A stretch of DNA of 64,000 nt, taken from an uncultured Bacteroidota bacterium. GTDB taxonomy: Bacteria; Bacteroidota; Bacteroidia; 2-12-FULL-35-15. Position 1 is the first letter of the stretch. Every line of letters starts with the position of its first letter. A model generated the notes under the pieces. It was given only the letters and a program-made list of their open reading frames with translations. It ran no database searches and was not told the DNA's origin. The stretch is taken from positions 1 through 64,000 of the forward strand of contig CAINDA010000008.1 of NCBI GenBank assembly GCA_903847205.1. The letters run 5' to 3'. Below are positions 51,980-62,059 of this stretch, one piece after another. Position numbers and translations under genes: made by a program.

Positions 51980-52210
51980 ATTTTAAAATGAAAGTTTTGG
52001 GATTGTAAGCCAAGTAGTTGGTTTCGATCCCAAAACATTTGGGATGAAGCGACAAACATTTGGGATAGGTTATGAAACATTAGTGATAGGCTGCGCAGCA
52101 TTCGGGATGCAGCCGGAAGTACCGGGGACAGTTCCCAAATGTTTTGGGATGGGGAGCGGAACATTGGCTTACGATCCCAAATACTTGGCTTCCAATCCCA
52201 AAAAGTTGCC
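51980..52210. repeat. Array 2: eleven tandem 21-bp units
   Basis: Units begin at 51980, 52001, 52022 and so on to 52190 without spacers. The common pattern on the plus strand is GAT, then about six variable bases, then C-x-A-A-x-ATTTGG. Sequence is less conserved than in array 1 but the period is exact. Some units pair strongly: ATCCCAAA (52027-52034) with TTTGGGAT (52038-52045), and TCCCAAA (52133-52139) with TTTGGGA (52143-52149), both with 3-base loops. The open frame across it on the minus strand has no recognisable protein features. The remaining 52211-52660 shows nothing I can support. Confidence 0.85.
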
Positions 52211-52660
52211 TTTTTAAAGTAAGGTTTGTTTTTATGATTGGGAATAATTGTTAATGGTTCAGAAACAGTTCTCTTTTTATCCGAAAAGAACCTTTTTAAT
52301 ATTAAAAAAAAGCGGAAAGGTTTTAAAAATTGTTTAGAGAAGAGCGCTGCATCAGCCCTGTTTGCAGGCTGCTGTGCTGAAATAAAGAAACTGCCGGAGT
52401 GTGTCATTGCTGCTGCGATAATCATTTCGGAGGCGATATTAAATATTTTAGAGAAGGAAAATTATGATATAAAGCAGAAAAAAGTATGACGAAAGGATAA
52501 TGGTTGGTTTTAAGCCAAGAGTGGTAAGGTTAAAAGGATAAGTAGTATTTATTCAGCCAATGGCCTAAACGTAAAATATATAGAGCCCAATATTTGAGTA
52601 TTGCCGGCCGGCATTTGTATATAGTTTTTGTGTAATTTAGAAAATGTAATTTTTTTTGAA

Positions 52661-55600
52661 ATGAACAGCGCTTTGTACAAAAATTCTATTCTTTTCTTAA
52701 CCTTCACTTTCTTTTTTTTCTCCTGCGTGCAGGAGCAGAAGAAAAAGAAAGAAATTTCTTTCAGCGCGCCGGTTACAGTAAGGGCCGTACATCCAATAAC
52801 AACGCTGCTGGATACATGTCCAAAACCTTTCGTGCTTGTTCTTCCTGAAAAGGGAAAGATCAATTATATTATCCCTGCAGCCAATGGCCTGGAGACAGTA
52901 AAATTATCAGCACCTATTGTAACTCCTTTATTAGATGGCGAAGCAGGCGGAGTAACGTATATGCAAAATTTTAATACCGATCAGGGCTTGGCATTGAGTA
53001 CTATTTACTGCAGCTTTAAAGATAAAATCGGAAACCTGTGGTTTGGCACTTCAGGAGGCGGGGTAAGCAAATACGATGGAAAAAATTTCACAAATTATAC
53101 CACTGCACAGGGGCTTGGAAATAATATTGTTAAATGTATTTTTCAGGATAAAATCGGGAATATTTGGTTTGGCACCAATGGCGGCGGAGTAACTAAATAT
53201 GATGGAAAATGTTTTACAAATCTTACTACTGAACAAGGGCTGGCAAACGACAGAGTTTCAGCCATTGCTGAAGATAACGGCGGTAATCTATGGTTTTCTA
53301 CACTCAATGGAGTGAGCAGATATAATCCCTCAGTAAAAAAGGACAGCAGCAAATTGTTTATTAACTATACCGCAGCACAAGGGTTGGCCGGTAATGAAAT
53401 TTTGGTAAGTGTTATAGATAAATCTGGCAATGTTTGGTTCGGTACTTCTGCCGGCGCAAGCAAATTTAACGGCAGCACTTTTATTAGTTATACCGAAGCG
53501 CAGGGTTTAGCAAACAATTTCATAAGGTGCATGTTAGTTGATAAAGCAGGAAACATTTGGTTCGGAACTACTAATGGCGTAAGCATGTTCAGCCCCGACA
53601 TAAAATCACCTTCAGCAGCGCCTGTTTTTATTAATTACAGTATAACTCAGGGACTCCCTAAAACTCTTATTACCGCTATTATTGAAGACAAAAGCGGTAA
53701 TCTATGGTTTGCAGCCACAACAGGTATGAGCAGGTTCAACCCAGCTTTAAAAGATAATGATACAACAGCTTCAAAGCGGGTTACTAATTTTGGTACAGCT
53801 CAGGGCTTGTCAAATGATGCCGTTGCAAGTATCACAGAGGATAAAACCGGAAGCCTTTGGATAGGCACTAACGGCGGCGGGCTCAGCAAATACGATGGCA
53901 GTTCGCTTACCGGATTTACGCATTATCAAGGACTGACCATGGGAAAGGTATGGAGCATCATCGAAGATAAAAAAGGAGATTTATGGTTTGGTTCAAGCGG
54001 AGGCCTTTGTAAATATGATAGAAAATCTTTTACAAATTACAGCGTAAAGTTTTTTACCGGAAATACCAGATGTGTTTTACAGGATAAATTGGGAAATTAT
54101 TGGTTTGGAGGATCTTCGGGAGCTATAATGTTTGATGGTAAAACATTTACTAATTATACCACAGCGCAGGGACTGGCACACAATTCAATTTTAAGTATTG
54201 CCGAAGATAAAAGCGGGAATATTTGGTTCGGAACCTATGGAGGCGGAGTCAGCAAATACGACGGCAGCAGGGTTGATGCTGCTTTAAAAGGAGAAATAAC
54301 TTCTCCGGAAAATCTGCAGGACCTGAAAAAAATAAATGGAAAATTTGTTAAATCTTTTACCAATTATACAACAGCACAAGGGCTGGCAGGCAATACCGTT
54401 AAATGCATAATTGCTGATAAAAATGGGAGCGTATGGTTTGGTACAAATGGAAACGGAGTAAGTAAATTTGATGAACCTCGATCCCCAAATGAACGAATGA
54501 ATGCGCCGGCCGGCTATTTCACCAATTATACAAAATTACAGGGGCTTTCTAATAATACCATTTACAGTATTATGGAAGATAAGAAAGGAATTATTTGGTT
54601 TGGCACCGGCGGCGGCGGGGTTTGCAGATATGACCCCTCTTTGAAAGACAGCCGGGGTTCCATACTTTTCAGAACCTTTACATCTGCTCAGGGACTGGCA
54701 AACGACGCTGTATATGCCATTGCTGAAGACACAATTAACAATTCAATTTGGTTCGGAACTAATTTAGGATTATCCGCATTGAAACTGAATTCAATATCTT
54801 CTGCATCAGATGAACCTAAATTCGAAAACTTTAACGTCGGCACCGGTTACCCGATTAACGATTTAAATACTGGTGCTTTATTTTTAGACAGAAAAGGGAT
54901 ATTGTGGGCTGGAACAAGCGATAAGCTGGTGCGATTTGATTACAGCGGTGTTCATAAAAGCCAGGAACCGCCAGCAGTATTTATACAAAATTTAAAAATA
55001 CAAGGAGAATATATTTCATGGTACAACCTGAAATCAAATGAATTCAATAAAACTGAAATAAATGTAGAAGATTCTCTTGCAGCCCTTAATGAAGAGGTTA
55101 CTGCATACACTCACCCTTTAACAGAAGCACAGCGCGAAGCACAGCGCAAAAAATTCGGAGATATTAAATTCAACGGCATCACGCATTTTTATCCGCTGCC
55201 CGAAAACCTTGTACTTCCCTATGAACACAACAATATAACTTTTGATTTTGCTGCGGTAGAAACTACACGTCCTTCAATGGTAAAATATCAGTATAATCTC
55301 GAAGGTTATACCAATGGCTGGATTTCTTTAACTAATAAAACAACTGCCGAATTTGGCAATATCCGCGAAGGCAGCTATATATTCAAAATCAAAGCCCAAA
55401 GCCCTGATGGTATTTGGAGCGAACCGGTTATTTTTAAATTTAAAGTTTTACCGCCCTGGTTCCGTACCTGGTGGATGTATTTAATTTATGCAGCTATAGG
55501 CTTATTATTAATCGTGCTATTTATACGCTGGAGGGAACAAAAGTTAAAACGTGAAAAATTAATTCTTGAAGATAAAGTTGATTTGCGGACAAAACAGTTA

Positions 55601-56416
55601 GCTGAAAAAAATAAAATAGTTGAAGAGCAGAAGCAGGAAGTAGAAGAAAAAAATATTAAAATAACCGACAGCATCAACTATGCAAAGCGGATACAGCAGG
55701 CTATTCTGCCTTCACAGGAATTAATTAAATCTTTTTTCCCAAATTCATTTATCTTTTTCAGACCCAAAGATATTGTCAGCGGTGATTTTTACTGGATTGC
55801 TGAAAAAAGGGACAAGCTGCTTATTGCTGTTGCGGACTGCACCGGGCATGGAGTTCCTGGAGCATTCATGAGTATGATCGGGAATACTTTATTAAATGAA
55901 ATTGTAAATGTGAAAAATATTTCAAGGCCCAATCAAATTCTTAATGAAATGAACAAAGGTATTGTCAGCCTGCTTCGTCAAAGCAGTAATGAATCCGCAG
56001 TGCAGGAAGATGGTATGGATATTTCAATACTTGCAATTAATAAGTTGAGCAGGGAAATTGAGTTTGCAGGCGCTAATCATTTCTCTTATCTTTTTAACCC
56101 CGAGAAATTCGAAACCTTAAAAGGCGATGTGTTTTCCATCGGCGGGATGTTTGGGAGATCTGATATAAATTTCACAAGTCAAAAAATAAAAATTGATAAA
56201 GGAAGTACAATTTATTTATTTACAGATGGATTTGTTGATCAGTTCGGCGGAGAAAAAAACACTAAATTTTTATCGGCGAGGTTTGAGCAGCTTTTGAAAA
56301 GTATCCAGCAAAATGATATGGAACTTCAGGAAAAAAATCTTGTTGAAGCATTTGATGCCTGGAAAGGAAATAATAAACAGTTAGATGATATATTGGTTGT
56401 AGGCATTCGGTTTTAG
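52661..56416 (+). CDS. Two-component-propeller / triple-Y / SpoIIE phosphatase sensor, lipoprotein-like
   Basis: The ATG at 52661 gives 1251 residues; the longer frame needs TTG. A signal sequence ends in FFSC, a plausible lipobox. Residues about 95-770 hold around fourteen Reg_prop repeats (GNLWFGTSGGGVSKYDG, then FTNYTTAQGL), expected to form two seven-bladed propellers. A Y_Y_Y domain (about 865-945) follows with KYQYNLEGYTNGWISL. One membrane segment (WWMYLIYAAIGLLLIVLFI) and a coiled coil lead to a SpoIIE/PP2C domain (about 1020-1251) with GDFYWI, VADCTGHGVPGAFMSM, DGMDISIL and DDILVVGIRF. It is a transmembrane Ser/Thr phosphatase sensing an outside ligand; the target protein is unknown. 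Confidence 0.9.
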   Translation: MNSALYKNSILFLTFTFFFFSCVQEQKKKKEISFSAPVTVRAVHPITTLLDTCPKPFVLVLPEKGKINYIIPAANGLETVKLSAPIVTPLLDGEAGGVTYMQNFNTDQGLALSTIYCSFKDKIGNLWFGTSGGGVSKYDGKNFTNYTTAQGLGNNIVKCIFQDKIGNIWFGTNGGGVTKYDGKCFTNLTTEQGLANDRVSAIAEDNGGNLWFSTLNGVSRYNPSVKKDSSKLFINYTAAQGLAGNEILVSVIDKSGNVWFGTSAGASKFNGSTFISYTEAQGLANNFIRCMLVDKAGNIWFGTTNGVSMFSPDIKSPSAAPVFINYSITQGLPKTLITAIIEDKSGNLWFAATTGMSRFNPALKDNDTTASKRVTNFGTAQGLSNDAVASITEDKTGSLWIGTNGGGLSKYDGSSLTGFTHYQGLTMGKVWSIIEDKKGDLWFGSSGGLCKYDRKSFTNYSVKFFTGNTRCVLQDKLGNYWFGGSSGAIMFDGKTFTNYTTAQGLAHNSILSIAEDKSGNIWFGTYGGGVSKYDGSRVDAALKGEITSPENLQDLKKINGKFVKSFTNYTTAQGLAGNTVKCIIADKNGSVWFGTNGNGVSKFDEPRSPNERMNAPAGYFTNYTKLQGLSNNTIYSIMEDKKGIIWFGTGGGGVCRYDPSLKDSRGSILFRTFTSAQGLANDAVYAIAEDTINNSIWFGTNLGLSALKLNSISSASDEPKFENFNVGTGYPINDLNTGALFLDRKGILWAGTSDKLVRFDYSGVHKSQEPPAVFIQNLKIQGEYISWYNLKSNEFNKTEINVEDSLAALNEEVTAYTHPLTEAQREAQRKKFGDIKFNGITHFYPLPENLVLPYEHNNITFDFAAVETTRPSMVKYQYNLEGYTNGWISLTNKTTAEFGNIREGSYIFKIKAQSPDGIWSEPVIFKFKVLPPWFRTWWMYLIYAAIGLLLIVLFIRWREQKLKREKLILEDKVDLRTKQLAEKNKIVEEQKQEVEEKNIKITDSINYAKRIQQAILPSQELIKSFFPNSFIFFRPKDIVSGDFYWIAEKRDKLLIAVADCTGHGVPGAFMSMIGNTLLNEIVNVKNISRPNQILNEMNKGIVSLLRQSSNESAVQEDGMDISILAINKLSREIEFAGANHFSYLFNPEKFETLKGDVFSIGGMFGRSDINFTSQKIKIDKGSTIYLFTDGFVDQFGGEKNTKFLSARFEQLLKSIQQNDMELQEKNLVEAFDAWKGNNKQLDDILVVGIRF

Positions 56417-56479
56417 TTAATTTGAAATAGGAACGGAATCAATATTTCAGACTGTGATTTTCGAAATACTAAGTATTTA

Positions 56480-56487
56480 TACTTTTG
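56480..56487 (+). promoter_or_regulatory. -7 promoter box for the second SpoIIE gene
   Basis: TACTTTTG fits TAnnTTTG. It lies 118 bp before the ATG at 56606, in the 189-bp gap after the first sensor gene. No convincing -33 TTTG is seen at the right spacing. Confidence 0.35.
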
Positions 56488-56605
56488 TTTTTTCTGACTT
56501 TAATACCGAAATAAAAAACATTAGCAAAAAAGTTATAAATTAGCAAGGCTTATGATATCATACGGAAGATAATTCGCAAGAGGAAAAAAAACAAAAAATA
56601 TAAAA

Positions 56606-59600
56606 ATGAAAAAATCTCTCATCTGGTTTTTATGTTTTGTCATGCTGAATTTTTTTTCGCATGAAGCTAACGCTCAATCCGCTAAAATTGATTCTCTTCT
56701 TCTTAGTCTAAAGACTGCCGCTGAAGATACATCCAAAGTAAACACGCTAAATTCATTAAGCAGGCTTTATGCAGATATCGCCAAATATGAACCTGCAATG
56801 CTTTATGCGCAGCAAGCATTGGAACAAAGCGGAAAACTATTTTATAAAAAAGGAGAGGCCGCATCTAACAATAATGTTGGAGTAGTTTACTGGCAGCAAG
56901 GGAATAATGACAAGGCGCTGGATTTTTTTACAAAGGCCTTAAACATATATATTGAAATTAGGAACAAAAAGGGAATAGCAAATTCATATAATAATGTCGG
57001 CCTTGTTTATTGGAACCTGGGTAACTACGAAATGGCAGTGAACAATCTCCTAAAGGCTCTGGAAATTTGGGAGGAAATTGGAGACAAAGGCGGAATTGGG
57101 ATGTCATATTTAAACATTGGAAATATTTATATGAATCAAGGGCTTTACGATAAAGCCTTGGAGCATTATTTGAAGTCTTTAAAAATTATTAGAGAAACCG
57201 GAAACAAAACTTTTGAAGCTACAAATATCAGTAATATAGGTTTGATATACCAGTTCCGGGGAGATTATGAAAAGGCATTGGACAATTATTCTTCCGCGTT
57301 AAATATTCAGAAAGAGATTAATGACAAAAAAGGCATAGCAACATCTTACAACAATATCGGACTTATTTATCTTGAGCATAAAAATTATAAAAAGGCTCTG
57401 GATAATGAATTGAAATCACTTGAAATAAATAAAGAAATTGGCAGCCAGCAGGGAACAGCGGTTGCTTACACCAATATCGGCACTATTTATACAAAGCAGG
57501 GGAAACTCGAAGACGCTTTTCGCTGTATCAGCCTGTCAATAAAATTATGTAAAGATATTGGTTATAGAAATGGGCTTAAAGATGCCTATTCTTCTTTAAT
57601 TGATTTTTATGATAAGAAAAAAAATTACAAACAGGCATTAGAGTATTTTCAATTATTAGCTGATCTAAAGGATACGCTGTTTAATGAGCAATCGAATAAA
57701 CAAATGGCGGAGATGAATACTAAATACGACTCCGAAAAAAAAGATAAAGATCTGATTAAAAAAGATGCCGAAATTAAACGTCAGCAGGCAGAAGCAGAAA
57801 AGCAGATTTTTCAGCGGAATACTTTTAGCATCGGTTTTGCTTTGGTGCTCATACTTGCTTTTTTTATTTACAGAGGGTACCGCCAAAAACAAAATGCTAA
57901 CAGCGAGCTTGAATCAATGAACAGAGAACTTGAAAAACTTTCTATCGTTGCCAGCGAAACCGATAACGGAGTTTTAATCTGCGGCCCGCAGGGTGAAATA
58001 GAATGGTCAAATGACGGTCTAACTCGTCTGCTTGGTTACACGTTTGAAGAAATGAAACAACGCGGCAATACAATAGAAGAATTAAGCTCTAATCCCGATA
58101 TTAAGCGCCTCATTCATCAAAGTATATTAGATAAAAAATCGTCCACGTACCAGTTATTAAACGAGACAAAGGATGGAACAAAAAGATGGACACAGAGCAC
58201 ACTCACACCTATTCTTGATAAAACAGGCCGTGTAAAAAAACTGGTAATCATTGATACAGATATAAACGAAAGAAAAAATATCGAAGAAAAACTCAGTGAA
58301 CAAAATGAAGAGCTCGAAAAATCGCAGCGAACGATTTCCATTTTAAGTGAAATAGGCCAGGAAATAACCTCATCTCTTTCAGTTGAAAAAATAATTGAAA
58401 AGGTGCATGAAAATTTAAACAGGTTAATGGATGCGGATGTTTTTTGTATCGGTATTCATAATAAAACGGCTAATTCTATTGATTTCCCTGGGTTTATTGA
58501 AAGGGGTAAAATATACAGCAGTTCTTATGATTTAAAAGATGAAACACGGCTGCCGGTTTTATGTTTTAAATACCGGGTAGAAATTTTAATAAATGATTTG
58601 GAGAAAGAGTTTATACAGTATATCCCGCATATACCGACACCTGTCGCTGGTGAGAGTCCCGAATCATTGATATACCTGCCGCTTCTTTCAAAGGAAAAAG
58701 TTATAGGCGTAATTAATGTCGAAAGTTTTCATAAAAATGCTTACACAGTTTATCATCTTAACATTCTTAAAAATCTCGCAGCCTACGTATCCATTGCAAT
58801 TGAAAATGCACAGCTATATGAAAACCTGGAAGAAAACATTCAGGAGCGTACCATAGAGCTGGTCAAGAAAAAAGAAGAAATAGAAAAAACATATAATAAC
58901 ATACAAGTGTTAAGCGAAATCGGGCAGGAAATTACTTCCACTCTGAATTTTGAAAAAGTGCTTGATACAGTTTATAAAAAAGTGAATTCACTGATGGATG
59001 CTACTGAATTCGGAATTGGAATTTACAATCCCGAAAACGAATCTATTGATTTTAGTATTTACATCTATGAATCAAAAAGAATGAGCGATGATTTAGATAC
59101 CTGGGTTTCTATGAAAGATAAAAACCGCTTGTCGGTTTGGTGTGTCGAAAATAAGAAGCCAGTATTTATAAACGATATGCAGATTGAATATATTAAATAC
59201 ATTTCAAATTTAGATTCCTATAAAGGTGAGGGGAAATTATTGCTGGAATCAATGATTTGCCTCCCATTAATCGTTGAAGAAAAATTGGTTGGACTAATAA
59301 GTGTTCAAAGTCCGAATAAAAATACATATACTCAGAACCATTTCGAAATGCTGCAGACTCTGGCTTCCTATGTTGCTATTGCATTGGATAACGCACGCCT
59401 GTTTGATAATTTGATTAGGGGAAAAGAGGAAATTGAAAAAACATACGACAATATTCAAGTTTTAAGTGAAATAGGCCAGCAAATCACAGCTATGTTGAAT
59501 TTCGAAGATATTTTCAGCAAGCTTCATGAAAACATTAATCGATTAATGGATGCCGAAACATTTGGTATCCGCATTTACCATCCTGAAAACAACAGTATTG

Positions 59601-60769
59601 AAATCAAATATGAGTTTGATAAGGGAGAAAGACAAGAACCTGTTTTTTTCTCAATGGATGATGAAAATAATTTGTCAGTTTGGTGTATTAAAAATAAAAA
59701 AGAAATATTTCTGAATGACAATAGTAATGAATATAAAAAATATGTAAATGAAATTGTTGTGATTGATGGAGAGATGACTCATTCATTAATGTTTTGCCCA
59801 ATGATTTTAAAAGATAAAGTCATCGGCGTTTTAACAGTACAGAGTTATCAGAAAAATAAATATACAAAACAGCATCTCGATATTTTAAGAACTCTGGCTA
59901 ATTATACTGCTATAGCCTTTGATAATGCCCGTTTGTACGATAATATGGAAGGTGAAGTGAAACAACGTACAGCAGAAATTGAAAAACAGAAAGTCTCGTT
60001 GGAAGATAAAAATCTCAAAATTACAGATAGTATTAATTATGCACAGCGCATACAGCAATCCATCCTGCCTACCAGAAAAATTATAAGGGACATCCTTCCT
60101 GATTCATTCGTTTTTTTTCGCCCCAAAGATATTGTCAGCGGCGATTTTTATTGGATACATCCCGTTGATGAACATCAAATACTCCTGGCGGCTGTTGATT
60201 GCACCGGGCATGGTGTTCCTGGTGCATTTATGAGTATAATGGGATATAACTTTTTAGAGCGGATTGTAAAAGAACAAAAGATTTACCAGCCTGCATTAAT
60301 TTTGAATGAGCTCAGTACATTAATAATAAATTCGCTGAAACAGACTGATGAGATAGGATCAATCAAAGAAGGGATGGATATTGCACTTTGTAAAATTGAT
60401 TATAAAAATTTAGAAATTGAATATGCAGGTGCGCATAATTCAATGTACCTGATCCGAAATAATATATTAACAGAAACCAAGGCCGACCGCAGAGGTATTG
60501 GTATTTCATTAAAGACAACACCTTTTGTGAATCACAAAATTAAAATAGAAAAGGGCGATTGTTTATATATTTTTTCTGACGGCTATGCAGATCAGGAAGG
60601 CGGGCCTGAAAAAGAAAAATTTTATTATCAGCCTTTCAGAGAACTCCTCACCGAAATACATTCACAAAGTATGGAATACCAGGAGCATAAATTAGATGAA
60701 GTAATTTTAAAATGGAAAGGCAGTCGCCCGCAGATTGATGATATGCTTGTAATGGGCGTAAAAATTTAA
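56606..60769 (+). CDS. TPR / PAS / triple-GAF / SpoIIE phosphatase sensor
   Basis: A 1387-residue protein with a signal peptide ending at ANAQS. About eight TPR repeats (residues about 35-370) share forms such as A-x-S-Y-N-N-I-G-L-I-Y and Y-x-K-A-L-D. A membrane segment lies at about 405-425 (FSIGFALVLILAFFIYRGY). A PAS domain follows (about 445-565: VASETDNGVLICGPQGEIEW), then three GAF domains (about 590-750, 770-935, 945-1110), each introduced by the near-identical IQVLSEIGQ and joined by coiled coils. The C-terminal SpoIIE domain has SGDFYWIHPVD, VDCTGHGVPGAFMSIMG and DDMLVMGVKI. It combines a periplasmic TPR head with cytoplasmic ligand sensors. The output phosphatase is closely related to the gene before it. 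Confidence 0.9.
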   Translation: MKKSLIWFLCFVMLNFFSHEANAQSAKIDSLLLSLKTAAEDTSKVNTLNSLSRLYADIAKYEPAMLYAQQALEQSGKLFYKKGEAASNNNVGVVYWQQGNNDKALDFFTKALNIYIEIRNKKGIANSYNNVGLVYWNLGNYEMAVNNLLKALEIWEEIGDKGGIGMSYLNIGNIYMNQGLYDKALEHYLKSLKIIRETGNKTFEATNISNIGLIYQFRGDYEKALDNYSSALNIQKEINDKKGIATSYNNIGLIYLEHKNYKKALDNELKSLEINKEIGSQQGTAVAYTNIGTIYTKQGKLEDAFRCISLSIKLCKDIGYRNGLKDAYSSLIDFYDKKKNYKQALEYFQLLADLKDTLFNEQSNKQMAEMNTKYDSEKKDKDLIKKDAEIKRQQAEAEKQIFQRNTFSIGFALVLILAFFIYRGYRQKQNANSELESMNRELEKLSIVASETDNGVLICGPQGEIEWSNDGLTRLLGYTFEEMKQRGNTIEELSSNPDIKRLIHQSILDKKSSTYQLLNETKDGTKRWTQSTLTPILDKTGRVKKLVIIDTDINERKNIEEKLSEQNEELEKSQRTISILSEIGQEITSSLSVEKIIEKVHENLNRLMDADVFCIGIHNKTANSIDFPGFIERGKIYSSSYDLKDETRLPVLCFKYRVEILINDLEKEFIQYIPHIPTPVAGESPESLIYLPLLSKEKVIGVINVESFHKNAYTVYHLNILKNLAAYVSIAIENAQLYENLEENIQERTIELVKKKEEIEKTYNNIQVLSEIGQEITSTLNFEKVLDTVYKKVNSLMDATEFGIGIYNPENESIDFSIYIYESKRMSDDLDTWVSMKDKNRLSVWCVENKKPVFINDMQIEYIKYISNLDSYKGEGKLLLESMICLPLIVEEKLVGLISVQSPNKNTYTQNHFEMLQTLASYVAIALDNARLFDNLIRGKEEIEKTYDNIQVLSEIGQQITAMLNFEDIFSKLHENINRLMDAETFGIRIYHPENNSIEIKYEFDKGERQEPVFFSMDDENNLSVWCIKNKKEIFLNDNSNEYKKYVNEIVVIDGEMTHSLMFCPMILKDKVIGVLTVQSYQKNKYTKQHLDILRTLANYTAIAFDNARLYDNMEGEVKQRTAEIEKQKVSLEDKNLKITDSINYAQRIQQSILPTRKIIRDILPDSFVFFRPKDIVSGDFYWIHPVDEHQILLAAVDCTGHGVPGAFMSIMGYNFLERIVKEQKIYQPALILNELSTLIINSLKQTDEIGSIKEGMDIALCKIDYKNLEIEYAGAHNSMYLIRNNILTETKADRRGIGISLKTTPFVNHKIKIEKGDCLYIFSDGYADQEGGPEKEKFYYQPFRELLTEIHSQSMEYQEHKLDEVILKWKGSRPQIDDMLVMGVKI

Positions 60770-60782
60770 AATTATTTGTTTA

Positions 60783-61242
60783 ATGAAAATAGATTTTCTT
60801 TTTTTTTGTATTATAAAATAATCTTGGTTTTTTTATTCTTTTTCTGTCTGCCTCAAATTTCTAATGCGCAGCAAACCAAAATTGATTCGCTGCTGCATTT
60901 TTTAAAACTGCAAAAGAAGATACTGCGCAGGTAATTGCTATAAATGCATTAAGCGGACAGTATATTAATATCGGAGCATATCAACATGCATTTCAGTATG
61001 CGCAGCATGAAATAAAATTAGAAAAAGGAGATGTTTTATATATTTTTTCAAATGGATTTATAGATCAGGAAGGCGGCCCTGAAAAGAAAATATTTCTGTC
61101 GCAGCCTTTTCGAAAACTGCTCTTGAAAGTTCATTCTCTTAATATGAGCGATCAAAAAATACAATTAGAAAATGGGAATAAAAAATGGATAAACGGTAGA
61201 GAACAAATTGATGATATTCTAGTTATTGGAATTCGGATATAA
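60783..61242 (+). pseudogene. Remnant of a third TPR-SpoIIE sensor, internally deleted and frameshifted
   Basis: The 5' part encodes a signal peptide and head start (LPQISNAQQTKIDSLLHFL, then after a one-base shift KTAKEDTAQVIAINALSGQY), which match residues 15-75 of the preceding sensor. At about 61005 it jumps directly to the end of a SpoIIE domain (HEIKLEKGDVLYIFSNGFIDQEGG, then QIDDILVIGIRI and TAA). About 1200 residues are missing. Another frameshift lies in the poly-T after the ATG at 60783. No functional product is expected. Confidence 0.88.
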
Positions 61243-61320
61243 TGTTCTATATTTATTTTTTTGTTGCCATATTGCGCAAATCGGAACAACATAATTTTAT
61301 AAGTCACAAAAAACTTTTGA

Positions 61321-61944
61321 ATGAGAACACATACCCAAGAAACACAAAACGACTTAACCCCTGAACTTGCACTTGAAATATTGAGGGATGGAAACAAAAG
61401 ATTTATAAATAACATCAAAGCACATCGTAACTTATTACAGCAGGTAAACGAAACTTCATCCGGACAATTCCCTTTCGCTGCAATCCTGAGCTGCATTGAT
61501 TCAAGAACATCTGCAGAATTAATTTTTGATCAGGGATTAGGGGACATATTCAGCATTCGAATTGCCGGAAATGTCATCAATCAGGACATCTTAGGCAGCA
61601 TGGAATTTGCTTGCCAGTTAGCAGGCTCCAAATTAATTGTGGTGCTGGGTCACACAAAATGCAGTGCTATTGAAGGTGCCTGCAATAACATTGTAATGGG
61701 AAACATAACTGCGCTGCTAAGTAAAATAAAACCGGCCATTGCCATGGAAACAAAAACAACATCCTCGAGAACCGGCAGCAATAGGACATTCGTAGAAAAT
61801 GTGACAGCCAATAATGTTTCTCTTACCGTTCAAAAAATAAAAGAACAGAGCAGCATCTTAAATGAAATGGAGCGCACAAAACAGATAAAAATTATCGGCG
61901 GGCTTCATGATCTGGAAACCGGGCAGGTAACTTTTTATGAATAA
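61321..61944 (+). CDS. Beta-class carbonic anhydrase
   Basis: A 207-residue protein without signal peptide. Zinc ligands and the dyad are present: AAILSCIDSRTSAEL (Cys, with the Asp-Arg pair) and VVLGHTKCSAIEGAC (His and Cys). IFSIRIAGNVINQDILGSMEFAC is also typical. It interconverts carbon dioxide and bicarbonate in the cytoplasm. It appears monocistronic, followed by a strong terminator. Confidence 0.93.
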   Translation: MRTHTQETQNDLTPELALEILRDGNKRFINNIKAHRNLLQQVNETSSGQFPFAAILSCIDSRTSAELIFDQGLGDIFSIRIAGNVINQDILGSMEFACQLAGSKLIVVLGHTKCSAIEGACNNIVMGNITALLSKIKPAIAMETKTTSSRTGSNRTFVENVTANNVSLTVQKIKEQSSILNEMERTKQIKIIGGLHDLETGQVTFYE

Positions 61945-62003
61945 TCAGAAAACAAAAAAAATATTTTTATTTTCCGGCAAAAAAATATTTTGAAAACTAG
62001 TTG

Positions 62004-62039
62004 AAAAAAAAAGCCGCCTTCAACGGAGGCGGCTTTTTT
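62004..62039. terminator. Bidirectional Rho-independent terminator
   Basis: AAGCCGCCT and AGGCGGCTT (with one flexible base) form a GC-rich stem around TCAACG, flanked by A7 on the left and T6 on the right. It separates the convergent carbonic anhydrase and substrate-binding protein genes. Confidence 0.92.
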
Positions 62040-62059
62040 GTAATTTAAATTATAGTAAT

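Noticed and set aside
51964-52425. 153-codon open frame on the minus strand over array 2
   Set aside because: The frame is again an effect of the 21-bp period; its non-repeat part has no recognisable features and it abuts the real gene start.
52238-52489. 83-codon plus-strand open frame between array 2 and the first sensor gene
   Set aside because: No family resemblance, no promoter or ribosome site of note, and it overlaps another open frame; I cannot support it as a gene.
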